Origin: a virus
DNA length: 64,000 nt
IMG/VR virus record: IMGVR_UViG_3300017708_001323
Coordinates: 1 to 64,000 of that record
Reading direction: 5' to 3' (one strand)
Both the position numbers and the translations under genes were made by a program. Position 1 is the first letter of the stretch, and each line of letters starts with the position of its first letter. This document shows positions 45,886-55,169 of this stretch, in pieces. The notes under the pieces were generated by a model. The model had not been told where the DNA came from. It searched no databases and saw only the letters and a program-made list of their open reading frames with translations.

Positions 45886-47619
45886 TTATGCTCCACGAGG
45901 CCGATTTGCCTCGGAAATACCTCTTTGTGCTCTTTCAACAGGTCTTTGTTGTGGACCTCTTTGCTGAACATTAGAAAAGGGTGAGCCAGCGCCCATTGAG
46001 CCTCTTTGTTCAGGTCTAGCGGGTCCTCTATTTCTCATTCCAACACCTTCCCCACCGGGATTCACAATGCCCGGAGGCATCCCTCTTCCTACTTGTTGCA
46101 TTACACCCGGAGGTACTCCAGCAGGAGGTGCTCCACCCGGAGGAGGTGCTCCACCCGGAGGAGGTGCTCCACCCGGAGGAGGTGCTCCGCCGGGTTGTTG
46201 ACCTGTTTCTAATTTTTTATAGACAAACCTAATATCTCTTTTTCCTTCTTCCAACAATTCAGGTTGATAACCTAACATCATCATTCTTTGAGCAAGATTT
46301 GCTTCCATCTCATCTCTTCTTAATCTTGTGATTTCATCTTCTTCTTCATTAGGATAAAGAGCAAGTTTCCAATCATGTACATTCATTTCTCTTAACATTC
46401 TTGGGAATAAAACTTCAGTATACACTTTTTGCCCAAACTCAACTGCTCGATTAGTTACTAGTATTTGCATACCCTCATTATTCAAACCACCAGACTTACC
46501 ATTATCTATCATAAATACTGATGATACACCAAAGTATGCTGCTATACGATTTCTTATTTCGTCTCTTACAGCCATATACTGCATTTCCTCAAGAGTGTCC
46601 ATGAATTTAACCCAATTCACACCTCCTCTTCCAGTGGAACTCTCAATACCCACCTTAGGAACATAGTGGGGGTCTCTTTCCATTTTTTCGTCAACAGACT
46701 TCCAGAAAGATTTCATAGATTCCAGATTATCTGTAGTTACAGAAATAATTCCTTTTGGTATTCTTCTTTTCTGATAAGCGGTGTAGATGTAATTATCCAT
46801 AGCGGTTAGAGACATTGCTTGTCTCCACATAGTGTTAACTGGAGATTTACCATACAATTTACTAGGATTATATTTTGAAATGTGTATAACTTCTCCCTTA
46901 AGATAGTATTGATTTTTTCCAGAACCAGCCATATTGATATAATGTGCATCTTCCATTTTTGAACCACACACCTGACACGCATCATCTTGACCGGGATAAT
47001 TAATTTGGTCTCTGTGAATAGCACAAACTTTGTATCTACCACCTCTTACTCCTCTCTTATCTGCTACTATTCTCATAAAGATGGGGTCACCTCTTATGAT
47101 TTCTTTTACTCTGTAAAATTGTATTTCTCCAGTATCTGGGTCTACAAAGTACTCTTTAACTAAAATTAAGAAAGCATCATCGACTATATTCAAATCATCT
47201 TCTACTTCTTGTAAAATGTGCATAAAAGATTGTTCCATAGAGTTCTCTTGTTTTAATAACCAACGTGGATATACAGCCTCATCTACATCAGGAGTCCTTA
47301 CTTCACCCCCACAGGCTTTACACATATCCACTGAATGTTGATATTCTTCACCACAGTCTATACATTTAGTTTCAAACTTCTTTTCAAAGTAATACCCTCT
47401 TCGGAATATCTCTTGTTTTAATTTTGCTAAAACCGTCCTAAGAATTAAATTTTCACGAGATACAGCATAAAGAGCAGGAAGTGTAATTCCTTGCGCTAAT
47501 ACTGGTTCTTGAATACCAGTAGTCAACATTGGCATTTGAGGTTGTGGTGTAGTCCTTCTTTTGAAAGGGCTAGAAAGAGCACTGATAAATCTAGAAACTC
47601 TACTCTCATCATCAGCCAT
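45886..47619 (-). CDS. Portal protein with two inserted zinc ribbons, 577 aa
   Basis: The ATG at 47619 (GGAGGG six bases upstream, TAATG overlap with the endonuclease stop) is preferred to the in-frame ATG at 47637. Portal-type segments: LPALYAVSRENLILRTVLAK, RVKEIIRGDPIF, YNPSKLYGKSPVNTMWRQAM, and NRIAAYFGVSSVFMIDNGKSG followed by GLNNEGMQIL, in the order seen in phage portals. Unusual inserts: C86-x2-C89...C100-x2-C103 and C199-x2-H202...C215-x2-C218. The C-terminus holds Pro/Gly repeats (nt 46124-46195) and an Arg/Pro/Gly-rich tail. Role: dodecameric channel for DNA at one head vertex. Confidence 0.8.
   Translation of the reverse strand: MADDESRVSRFISALSSPFKRRTTPQPQMPMLTTGIQEPVLAQGITLPALYAVSRENLILRTVLAKLKQEIFRRGYYFEKKFETKCIDCGEEYQHSVDMCKACGGEVRTPDVDEAVYPRWLLKQENSMEQSFMHILQEVEDDLNIVDDAFLILVKEYFVDPDTGEIQFYRVKEIIRGDPIFMRIVADKRGVRGGRYKVCAIHRDQINYPGQDDACQVCGSKMEDAHYINMAGSGKNQYYLKGEVIHISKYNPSKLYGKSPVNTMWRQAMSLTAMDNYIYTAYQKRRIPKGIISVTTDNLESMKSFWKSVDEKMERDPHYVPKVGIESSTGRGGVNWVKFMDTLEEMQYMAVRDEIRNRIAAYFGVSSVFMIDNGKSGGLNNEGMQILVTNRAVEFGQKVYTEVLFPRMLREMNVHDWKLALYPNEEEDEITRLRRDEMEANLAQRMMMLGYQPELLEEGKRDIRFVYKKLETGQQPGGAPPPGGAPPPGGAPPPGGAPPAGVPPGVMQQVGRGMPPGIVNPGGEGVGMRNRGPARPEQRGSMGAGSPFSNVQQRGPQQRPVERAQRGISEANRPRGA
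46124..46195 (-). repeat. 18-bp tandem repeats (PPGGAP) in the portal C-terminus
   Basis: The plus-strand unit ggaggtgctccacccgga occurs three times perfectly, with a fourth copy diverging at its end. It encodes collagen-like PPGGAP hexapeptides forming a flexible tail. Likely variable between strains. Confidence 0.9.
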
Positions 47620-48842
47620 TATATTCCCTCCGACCATTTACTAATATCGTCTACGGAGCATTCCCATTGAGATAGTAAGTTTTCTGCTTTTTGAGTGTCG
47701 TCTTTCCAATTATTGTATCTAACCACACGCAACAACTCGGTCTTACGAAGAGGGTCTTCCTCTTGGAGATATTGCAAGACAGCCTTTGCTTGGGTATCTT
47801 TCATTTGTAAATGTGGTAAAATCATTTTTAGTAGTTTTTCTACATCACCTTTTGAATAAAATTGTAATCTATGTTGACTTCTAGTGGAGTTTTTGTGTAC
47901 TTTTTGGTCTAATTGTAAAACCCCACATTCTAAAGTTTTGTGTAATTGTTCACAGTGTGCTCTACCTCTATCACCAGTAGCGACAAAACCTGCTCTTGCT
48001 TCACCCCTACCTGTAATTGTAATGTAGCCGTCAGCGTCTAAAAAGCCCGCTGCGTATGCAAAAGGGTCTTTTAGAATTAAACCATTTTTATCCATCTTTA
48101 CAAAAGTTCCTCTAGAAGCACCAGCAGTAATGTCTAGTTCTTCCCCATACATAGAAATTAATTTTGATAACTTGTTACTGGTCATACTTTTGTGTACAAC
48201 ATTGTTTTCACTTAGATGTTCAAATATGGCTCTACTACTCATAGGCCCTCTCTCTGTTAAAACCAAACTGGCTTTTTCTATAGTTTCCCTATCTTTTGAG
48301 TTTAATTTATCTATTTGATGTAAACTTGTTTTCCACATTTTTCTTGCATCTTTCTTATTTTGCATAGCATTAGCCCATGTTTGATTTTCATGTTGCCCCC
48401 ATACATCTTCAAAACTATCGAGAGTCTTGAGAGAAGTATCTGCTTGTTCCCATAATTGACAAGCATTAATTAAACCAGTTTTTCTTGAATCTGAAAATCT
48501 TCTAAGTGATTTTAAATCTCTATCTGAAAGTCCTAATCCTCTAAGTGTATCATATCTTTCATTAGCCCAAGGTATTTGTGATAATGTGCTTTCAACTTCT
48601 AATTTTTTTAATGCTCTGACATCTTGAATTATGTCATCTATTTCATGCTTAACATTTTTATTTTTCCTTCGCATTTTTCTAAGTCTAGATACGAACTCAT
48701 TCGCTGTAACACCTAGATGGCTTTCAAACCAACCTTCGCCAGTATTAGAAAAAAATTTTTTCACTTGAGTGACTTCAACAACTTCTTCATTGCTTTCCGC
48801 TTTAACAAAAAAAGAGTCTTCCAAAAAAGCGCTCGCCCACAT
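47619..48842 (-). CDS. LAGLIDADG-type homing endonuclease, 407 aa
   Basis: ATG at 48842. Residues ~264-272 carry one LAGLIDADG motif (AGFLDADGY), followed by a typical beta-alpha domain (ARAGFVATGD, HCEQLHKTLECG, LQFYSKGDVEKLLKMI). Residues ~190-250 resemble a winged helix (MSSRAIFEHL..NKLSKLISMYG). The N-terminal 180 residues are helical and unfamiliar. Only one LAGLIDADG motif is seen, so it would act as a dimer. It lies between terminase and portal, and its stop overlaps the portal start by one base. It may be a free-standing homing endonuclease or a domesticated packaging factor. Confidence 0.7.
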   Translation of the reverse strand: MWASAFLEDSFFVKAESNEEVVEVTQVKKFFSNTGEGWFESHLGVTANEFVSRLRKMRRKNKNVKHEIDDIIQDVRALKKLEVESTLSQIPWANERYDTLRGLGLSDRDLKSLRRFSDSRKTGLINACQLWEQADTSLKTLDSFEDVWGQHENQTWANAMQNKKDARKMWKTSLHQIDKLNSKDRETIEKASLVLTERGPMSSRAIFEHLSENNVVHKSMTSNKLSKLISMYGEELDITAGASRGTFVKMDKNGLILKDPFAYAAGFLDADGYITITGRGEARAGFVATGDRGRAHCEQLHKTLECGVLQLDQKVHKNSTRSQHRLQFYSKGDVEKLLKMILPHLQMKDTQAKAVLQYLQEEDPLRKTELLRVVRYNNWKDDTQKAENLLSQWECSVDDISKWSEGI

Positions 48843-48866
48843 ATTCTTTGACCCCTCTAATGACCT

Positions 48867-48938
48867 TTATTTACTTAATGACCACCAAAAAGTGGTATTC
48901 TCATTTTCACTATCCATGTATGTTGTATTCATCCACAT
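48867..48938 (-). CDS. Possible leader mini-ORF, 23 aa
   Basis: ATG at 48938 with AAGGAG four bases upstream; ends TAA at 48867. Sequence MWMNTTYMDSENENTTFWW is followed by SLSK. It lies in the 130-bp gap between the large terminase and the endonuclease. It might be a coupled leader peptide or chance. Low confidence because of size. Confidence 0.25.
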   Translation of the reverse strand: MWMNTTYMDSENENTTFWWSLSK

Positions 48939-48972
48939 CACTCTCCTTCGTATCTTATTTCCTTTTTCAACT

Positions 48973-50472
48973 CTATGGTATCATCCAACCACTATTGCGA
49001 TGTTTTCTACCTGCGTGCCAATCATCAAAGCCGGGTAAAATATCATCAAGAAGCACAACACTACCTTTGAACTCTTTAGTTGCAAAATTAGCAAGAGCCA
49101 AACCCATTGCTAAGTCGTCATGTACACCCACAGATTCTAGTCTACCATTTTTCTGCATACCAAATCTGTTTAATTCTTGTTCAAGAGTATGAGTAAACTT
49201 TCGAGATTCTTCATTCCCATAAGGCGTTCTTATTTGACCTTGCTCAAATGCCAATAATAACGACATGAATATTGTCTCCTTCTTTTGTTTCGTTGTCATG
49301 AAAGTCTTAACTGGAATATCAGATGCCATTTCTTTTAGTTCAGTAGCCAACATACGCTGGAAATTATTACCTTCTAATTCTATCAACTCTGGCATAAACT
49401 TGTTATTTATAGCAATAATTTGTCTTTTTTGAGCCATGCTAGACATACCTTTTTGATGTACTACATGCACAATTTCTTTGATACCGTCATTTTCTGGTTT
49501 TATTCTAAGACCTAACATCGCTGTAAAGTCAGCGTTTTTATCAGAAGAAATCGCAGGGTCCCAACCAAAGAAATGTTGCCCGTAAATCCCATCAGGTTCA
49601 CCCTCCTCATTGTAAGCGGTATCTGCTCTCGGAATTAAAACAAGTTCAGGGTCTCTGGCTTTTTCTAGTATATCATTAGGAAACATACTAGCAACATCGT
49701 GAATAGGTTCACATAAATATTCACGAGAAAACTGTATTGCTGGCATAGAAAGTCGTCTTTCATCTAACGCTTCAAGATTCCATCTAGCGGGCCATAATGC
49801 TTCACCTTCTTGATTTATTGCTGGATATGTCTCTACGGTAAAGGTGTCTTTCTTTTCTAATTCTGCATACAAATCGTTGTAACTAAATGGTGTACCGACC
49901 ATCATCAAACGAGAACTGTGGTGAAGAACTGGTAACAAAACACCATAAAACCAATCAGCAGTTCTGGCTAATTCACCAGCACTAGTCCCCCAAAGAATAT
50001 CGTCGCAAACAACAACGTCAGGGTGGAAACCACGAGTAGCACCACCAACTGACTTAGCCATAAGACGACTACCATTTGTAAACTCGAAATATGATTTAGC
50101 CCAAGGTTTTCCTTGAGGTTTTAAATCTCTTAAACAATCAGCCATATCTATATTATTTCTAATAAATCTCATATGTTCAAGAGTCTGCTCTAAAGAGTGT
50201 GAGAAAATCATAATGTGGGTATTAGGATTAAATGCTGCTAACCATAATGCATAACTCATAAAGAAAACAGATTTTCCGTGGTCTCTTGACGCTTTTACAC
50301 AATAATATCTACTTCCAGCAAGACCCTTCTCCCATTGTTCGTGATGCCAATTTAAATCAAATTTTAAAATCTCTGTAAAAAAATACTGAAATGATTTTTT
50401 ACTCATTTCTCTATCCATCTGCATGATGAAATCTTGCATGTCTTGACCCTTATCGTCAATCATGAATATCAC
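48973..50472 (-). CDS. terL: Terminase large subunit, 499 aa
   Basis: GTG at 50472 overlaps the previous stop (GTGA); an in-frame ATG at 50463 is the alternative. Walker A-like segment SRDHGKS at residues 62-68, Walker B-type DVVVCDDIL about residue 150, coupling motif VGTPFSYNDLY, and an RNase H-like nuclease with GWDPAIS, ELEGNN and HDDLAMGLALA supplying the expected acidic residues. Role: ATP-driven motor that packs and cuts the genome. Length (about 500) is normal. Confidence 0.93.
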   Translation of the reverse strand: MIFMIDDKGQDMQDFIMQMDREMSKKSFQYFFTEILKFDLNWHHEQWEKGLAGSRYYCVKASRDHGKSVFFMSYALWLAAFNPNTHIMIFSHSLEQTLEHMRFIRNNIDMADCLRDLKPQGKPWAKSYFEFTNGSRLMAKSVGGATRGFHPDVVVCDDILWGTSAGELARTADWFYGVLLPVLHHSSRLMMVGTPFSYNDLYAELEKKDTFTVETYPAINQEGEALWPARWNLEALDERRLSMPAIQFSREYLCEPIHDVASMFPNDILEKARDPELVLIPRADTAYNEEGEPDGIYGQHFFGWDPAISSDKNADFTAMLGLRIKPENDGIKEIVHVVHQKGMSSMAQKRQIIAINNKFMPELIELEGNNFQRMLATELKEMASDIPVKTFMTTKQKKETIFMSLLLAFEQGQIRTPYGNEESRKFTHTLEQELNRFGMQKNGRLESVGVHDDLAMGLALANFATKEFKGSVVLLDDILPGFDDWHAGRKHRNSGWMIP

Positions 50473-51287
50473 ACATTCCCTTGTATTTGTTGAGAACCGT
50501 CTAAGTTTTTAGCATTCAATCTTTTTTCTTCCCTTGCATCTTCAGCATCATCTTGATTTATGATTTTTACCATATCTTTTTCTGTAAACTGATTAAGATT
50601 GGACTGAGCAGTAGAGGAAGCGACATTAGGAGCCAACACTTTTACTTGGTCTTCAGTCATATTTCTTGTAGGCTCTTTTAATTCTGGTTTAACTTTTACA
50701 GGTCCACCTGCAAATCTTCTTGTAAATACACTTTGTTCTGGTGATACACCTACTAAACGCTCTTCTGGAGAAGGAGTTCTTATTGGATTGATTTGTCTCT
50801 GTTCACTAATCATAGCAGGGTTTACTCTAGCATATTCTGTTGGTGGAGTCACATATGTAGATGAAGCGACAGGCGCTTGGGTACGCCCAGTTTGTTCTGG
50901 TTCACTATCAACTCTTTCTGCAATTTTATTAGCATCTAAACGCGCTCGCCTTGGATTGGCTATACCTCTCGCAGTAAGCGTGGTATTATACCCAGTATTA
51001 AATGCAGAAGTTGGTCTAAATTTACCTTCTACCATATTCCTTGAAAGAGCATGTGCGCCGGATAAGTAGCCAAGTCTTCTAGTCCATTTATTGGTTCTCT
51101 CTTGATTTCTATCAAAATTTGCAAGTTCTTCTGGAGTGGCACTATCTTTTATTTTTTCCCGAAAGCGTTGTACATCTCTATCACCTAATACCTGACCTAA
51201 AACTGAAGAAAGAGTATTTTGAAAACCTGTACCCCTCCCAGAAGAAGGTGCCGCTTCCCCTTGTTTAAGAATCAGAACTTTACCGAT
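50469..51287 (-). CDS. Unknown packaging-region protein, about 272 aa, apparent ATC start
   Basis: An in-frame ATG exists at 51035, but the same frame is open for a further 92 codons upstream with clearly protein-like sequence (QNTLSSVLGQVLGDRDVQRF, ATPEELANFDRNQERTNK) and no ATG, GTG or TTG. The best start is ATC at 51287, which overlaps the upstream stop as TAATC in the same way as TAATG at other junctions, with GGAGGG six bases upstream. Polar, Pro/Asn/Thr-rich C-terminal half; no known domain. Position directly before the large terminase suggests a packaging or head accessory role. Confidence 0.6.
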   Translation of the reverse strand: MGKVLILKQGEAAPSSGRGTGFQNTLSSVLGQVLGDRDVQRFREKIKDSATPEELANFDRNQERTNKWTRRLGYLSGAHALSRNMVEGKFRPTSAFNTGYNTTLTARGIANPRRARLDANKIAERVDSEPEQTGRTQAPVASSTYVTPPTEYARVNPAMISEQRQINPIRTPSPEERLVGVSPEQSVFTRRFAGGPVKVKPELKEPTRNMTEDQVKVLAPNVASSTAQSNLNQFTEKDMVKIINQDDAEDAREEKRLNAKNLDGSQQIQGNV

Positions 51288-53542
51288 TACAATCCCTCCA
51301 TAAATGCCACTTTAACGGCTTTGATGATGCTTTCGTCTATTTTGAATGTTTTAGATATTCTGTTCCAATCACCCTTAGAAAGTAAAATCGCTTTTACATC
51401 TGTCTTTGTGATTTGAGTTTTACTAGCCATATATGATATATCATCTTCACTATAGATACTTAACTTCTGTTGTGGTAATAATTTACGAACACTATCATCA
51501 AGCCTAGCATCTCTAATCTGTAGATTCTCCATTGCTTTGATTAGTCTATCTTCTACAGAAGAATCTTCGGCTTTGAATGTAAGTGGTAATCTCTCTTGTC
51601 TTAAGTCAGAAACAGATGATTGATATCTAGCAAGACGCTCTTGTGCTTCAGGAGAAGAGAAATCTGGAGTTCTTTGACCCCCGCCCATATATTGGGTCGG
51701 AGGCTGTCTGGCTGCATATACTCTTTGCACTTGTTCAGGTGTAGCGTATTGGAAAGCCCGTCTTGCATCAGCCATTGTGGGACCACCGCCCGCAGCAGAA
51801 GTGTCAAGAGTTGGTGCTCTTTCTTGTACTGCTACTTTTTTCCTCGCTGCCGGATTAATTGTAGCAGTTCTTGTTTCTGTAGAGTTATCACTTGATGGTG
51901 TAAAACTAGCATTGGTATTTGAGAATTCTCGACCAGTTACTGATGGACTTGTTGTATGAATATAATTATCTAAAATGTGTGGTCCAAATTCCTGATTAGA
52001 AATACCCGAACTAAGTCTAGAACCAACAGCACGAGAAGGCATTTCTTCTGCTGATAAAATCGGTCTATCTGGTGTATGTCCATGATGATGTGATAAGAGT
52101 CTAGCAACTTGTTCAGTCATTCTTCTTTGCCCTTCTACATCAGGATGTAAAGGTTGAGAATGTTCAAAATCTAAATCTCTCATAGCACTAATACCACCAC
52201 CCTGTTCAGATTCACCCATTAAATTTGCAAAGGCGTATAAATCGGCAGCAACGCCGTGACTCTTTTTCCTTCTATCTAATTGATATCTAGTCTTTAGTTT
52301 ACCAGCGCTTATATGGGTTCTAAAATCATTATACTCCATAGCACCTTCAGGGGTATTGACATTTTCTCTTAATGCGTTTACCACTTGACCCGCTATTCCT
52401 TGTTTTGGGTCTCCCATAAGAAGATGTAAAGCAGCAGGTGTTTCATTTAATTTTCTAACTGCTGCATTGGCTAATGTTGCATCTGAAATAACTTGCCCTA
52501 GAGTAAAAGTTCCACCAGCATCAGCAAAGAACGGCTCATTCAAAACTTCGGGTGGTATTTTCTTAGGGTTTAATTCTAGAAGTGTTTGTGCTAACTTGTC
52601 TATCCCAGCATTTCTACCCGATTTACCTGTAGAATACATTACATCAGGTAAATGACGCATCATCTCCCAAGAATGAATATCACCAACTGTTTGTCCTAAT
52701 TTTTCTTGGCCCATTCTTTGTAGAAACTTATCAGATAGTTGACCTTCTGGACCTAACTGGTCTCCCAAAATTCCTTTTTTACGACCAGCAACAGGCTTCC
52801 CATTATTGGAATTAATCGCTAAATCATCAACTGATATATTATGATGAGTAATACCCTCTTCATATTTTCCTAATTGAATACCGTCTTCTACTAAAATATC
52901 TTTAATGAAATGAGCCATTGGTATTGAGTATGTTTCACCAAATCTACCAAGTATACCATGCGCTTTACTATTTGAAAATACAGTACCGAACTGATTGTGT
53001 CTATCTGTCCCCGCTTCCTCACTACCATGGGAACCTCTAATTTTCATTCCTAAAGTTTCATCTTTATTTTTTCCAGATTGATAATCCATCAACTTAAGTT
53101 TTCGCCATTCATGTGATTCTACATGTGGTAAAATATGATTATCGTCTCCTCTCTTAGTTTTCTCATCGTTGTATCTTTGAATGGCTTCTTGAACAACTTC
53201 TCTAGGGTCTTTTTTAGACCCCGCTTGTTTTAATTTAAAACCTACTTTTCTAATTAAACCATCAATACCATGCATATGGTCAACACCAAATTCATCTCTC
53301 CAAACTTTTTCACCATATTCACCAGTACCCCACTGACCTTTAGTACCTTCATCTTTATCTCCATAATGAGAAAACATTGGTCTATCAAAACCTTGAGGGT
53401 GAGAATCATCATGGTTTCCATGCATTATATATTCAGGATGATTTCCTAAGTAGTAACTTTCTCCAGTAACAGGATGGAAGCCGTGATTCCCATCACCTTT
53501 GAAAATTAATTTTGGTTTAGAAAAATCAACTACAACTCTCAT
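51287..53542 (-). CDS. Unknown virion-associated protein, 751 aa
   Basis: ATG at 53542 (ATGA overlap). N-terminal 110 residues are rich in His, Gly, Asp and aromatic residues (GNHGFHPVTGESYYLGNHPE). The middle is charged and helical. The last ~120 residues include VEDRLIKAMENLQIRDARLDD and a helical tail ending FMEGL. Tyr/Gln/Arg-rich segments resemble those of head minor proteins. No domain recognised. Neighbours (packaging) suggest a head-associated role. Confidence 0.55.
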   Translation of the reverse strand: MRVVVDFSKPKLIFKGDGNHGFHPVTGESYYLGNHPEYIMHGNHDDSHPQGFDRPMFSHYGDKDEGTKGQWGTGEYGEKVWRDEFGVDHMHGIDGLIRKVGFKLKQAGSKKDPREVVQEAIQRYNDEKTKRGDDNHILPHVESHEWRKLKLMDYQSGKNKDETLGMKIRGSHGSEEAGTDRHNQFGTVFSNSKAHGILGRFGETYSIPMAHFIKDILVEDGIQLGKYEEGITHHNISVDDLAINSNNGKPVAGRKKGILGDQLGPEGQLSDKFLQRMGQEKLGQTVGDIHSWEMMRHLPDVMYSTGKSGRNAGIDKLAQTLLELNPKKIPPEVLNEPFFADAGGTFTLGQVISDATLANAAVRKLNETPAALHLLMGDPKQGIAGQVVNALRENVNTPEGAMEYNDFRTHISAGKLKTRYQLDRRKKSHGVAADLYAFANLMGESEQGGGISAMRDLDFEHSQPLHPDVEGQRRMTEQVARLLSHHHGHTPDRPILSAEEMPSRAVGSRLSSGISNQEFGPHILDNYIHTTSPSVTGREFSNTNASFTPSSDNSTETRTATINPAARKKVAVQERAPTLDTSAAGGGPTMADARRAFQYATPEQVQRVYAARQPPTQYMGGGQRTPDFSSPEAQERLARYQSSVSDLRQERLPLTFKAEDSSVEDRLIKAMENLQIRDARLDDSVRKLLPQQKLSIYSEDDISYMASKTQITKTDVKAILLSKGDWNRISKTFKIDESIIKAVKVAFMEGL

Positions 53543-54771
53543 GGTGTCGCGCCCCCTCGCCCAACATCATGACCGACTGTATCAATTCCGAAGTGGCGAG
53601 GGTCTGTCTTTGCGTCTTCTGTAGCCCCTTCATTTCTATTCGTAGATTTAGGAGCATTACTAGGGTGTTTTGGTAGATTACTCCCAGCACCACTTGTATC
53701 AGCATTTCCATATCCTTTCTTCTTACTTTCTTTTTCTCTAAGGATTCTTCTAGTTCTATTGAGTAATTGTCTTAATTCTTGTACGGTAGCCCAATCAAAA
53801 CCACCTCTTCTTTTTTGTAATTCTGAACCAATGAATATATCTTCGCTTGTCATAACAGGCATTGGTGGTGGAGGTGCTGGCATACCAGAGGCACCACCGC
53901 CCATAGCCAAGTGTGGAGCACCAGAAATTCTTGGTGGTTGAATTGGTGGAGGTCTCATTGGTTTTAATTTAGGTTTAGGTACTTTTCCTGAAAAACCCAC
54001 AACTGATGCTGGGGTTGGAGAAGCAGGTGTTCTTACCTGACCTTGTTGGGCCATAGCACCTTGTCTTGCCATAAAACTTGCATATTTTCTAGGGTCTTCT
54101 AATCTCATAGGTTGTTTTGTTTTCAGACCACGGTGAGACATCTCAACTGCTAAGTGTGCTCTACCTAACCCAGTTTTCTTAGAACCACCTAGACTTCTTG
54201 ACAGCGCTTTTGCTCTTCTAGATGTTGCAGACTTAGGAGAATAGCCACCTTTTGGTTTTTTGAACTCACCAGTGCTTGGACGACCCTTTTTCCTAGCCTC
54301 CTTTTTACTTTGCTTTTCTCTCTGTTTTTTGGTTTTCGCTTTTCTTAATTCAGACCAAGCAGCAGCCATAGGTTCACCAGTAGAAATTAACTCACCTCTA
54401 CCAACGCCGGGACCTTTTGCTCCACCTGCTAAACTAGATAAAAAGCCAAAATTACCCGCAGCACCTGTTTGTAAGTGAGTCTCTCGGTCTGCATCATATT
54501 TGTCGGAGTCATCTTCTCTTTCTTCATCTTCTTCTTCGTCTCCAACATTTCTTAAAATACCCGGTTTTACTTTGATATGTTTTCTTCTACGAAGTTTTTT
54601 CTCGTGTTTCTCTCTTTCTTTCCTTTTCTTTTCTTTTTCCATATCTTCATAACGAGGGTCGCCGGGATTATAACTACCATCTCCGTCATTATTTCTGAAC
54701 ATAATAGACGATTCTGAACGAGGAGCGTACATTCTGGTATCAGAACCTCTTCCCATCATACCTTCAGTCAT
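53539..54771 (-). CDS. Basic, low-complexity packaging-region protein, 410 aa
   Basis: ATG at 54771 (TGATG overlap). Residues ~45-85 are Lys/Arg/Glu-rich coiled coil (KEKKRKEREKHEKKLRRRKH), followed by an acidic stretch, then basic Ala/Gly/Lys/Arg/Pro segments (RKKGRPSTGEFKKPKGG, Pro-rich PPPIQPPRISG and PAPPPPMPV). It may condense or bind DNA, or serve as a disordered minor head protein. No catalytic motif visible. Confidence 0.5.
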   Translation of the reverse strand: MTEGMMGRGSDTRMYAPRSESSIMFRNNDGDGSYNPGDPRYEDMEKEKKRKEREKHEKKLRRRKHIKVKPGILRNVGDEEEDEEREDDSDKYDADRETHLQTGAAGNFGFLSSLAGGAKGPGVGRGELISTGEPMAAAWSELRKAKTKKQREKQSKKEARKKGRPSTGEFKKPKGGYSPKSATSRRAKALSRSLGGSKKTGLGRAHLAVEMSHRGLKTKQPMRLEDPRKYASFMARQGAMAQQGQVRTPASPTPASVVGFSGKVPKPKLKPMRPPPIQPPRISGAPHLAMGGGASGMPAPPPPMPVMTSEDIFIGSELQKRRGGFDWATVQELRQLLNRTRRILREKESKKKGYGNADTSGAGSNLPKHPSNAPKSTNRNEGATEDAKTDPRHFGIDTVGHDVGRGGATP

Positions 54772-55169
54772 CAATAATCCCCCATAAGATACTCACTAGA
54801 GCGTTGTAACGCAGAGGCTATGTCTTCATAGAACTGTTGGATGCTAGGTGGGTCGAGAAAACAACTTCCCATTAATTTTAACTCACCTCTTATTCTTGGT
54901 AAAATTTCTCTTAACTTTCTTCTTGTTTCAAAAACAATTTCAGGCTCATCAGATTCACAGAGAGTTTTTAGATAATCAATTATTTCTAAAATAGCGCTAC
55001 CAAAAACTAATTGAAGATTCTCTTTTTCAACATAAAAGTTAAACTTTTGAAACACTAAAGAAATATAATCTAAAAACACAGGTAGTCTTTTTTCATCAAT
55101 GATTATGTTATCATGTAATAGTCTGTAACCGGGATGTGATGAAACAAATAACTCATCAATTATAATCAC
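54771..55169 (-). CDS. Small helical protein, 132 aa
   Basis: GTG at 55169 overlaps the previous stop (GTGA) with GGAGG nine bases upstream, preferred over the TTG at 55220. Sequence is helical and hydrophobic with patches (LPVFLDYISLVFQKFNFYVE, LVFGSAILEIIDYLKTLCES, RRKLREILPRIRGELKLMG). No recognisable motif. Location between the small-terminase candidate and other packaging-region genes suggests a packaging accessory. Confidence 0.5.
   Translation of the reverse strand: MIIIDELFVSSHPGYRLLHDNIIIDEKRLPVFLDYISLVFQKFNFYVEKENLQLVFGSAILEIIDYLKTLCESDEPEIVFETRRKLREILPRIRGELKLMGSCFLDPPSIQQFYEDIASALQRSSEYLMGDY

Noticed and set aside
46124-46195. 18-bp repeats as a possible CRISPR or regulatory array
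   Set aside because: They have no spacers and lie in frame within the portal as PPGGAP codons.
53400-53542. GNHDD and GDGNH strings at the N-terminus of the 751-aa protein suggest a metallophosphatase
   Set aside because: The order and spacing of DxH, GDxxD, GNHD and GHxH are not met and the fold pattern is missing; taken as chance in a His/Gly/Asp-rich segment.
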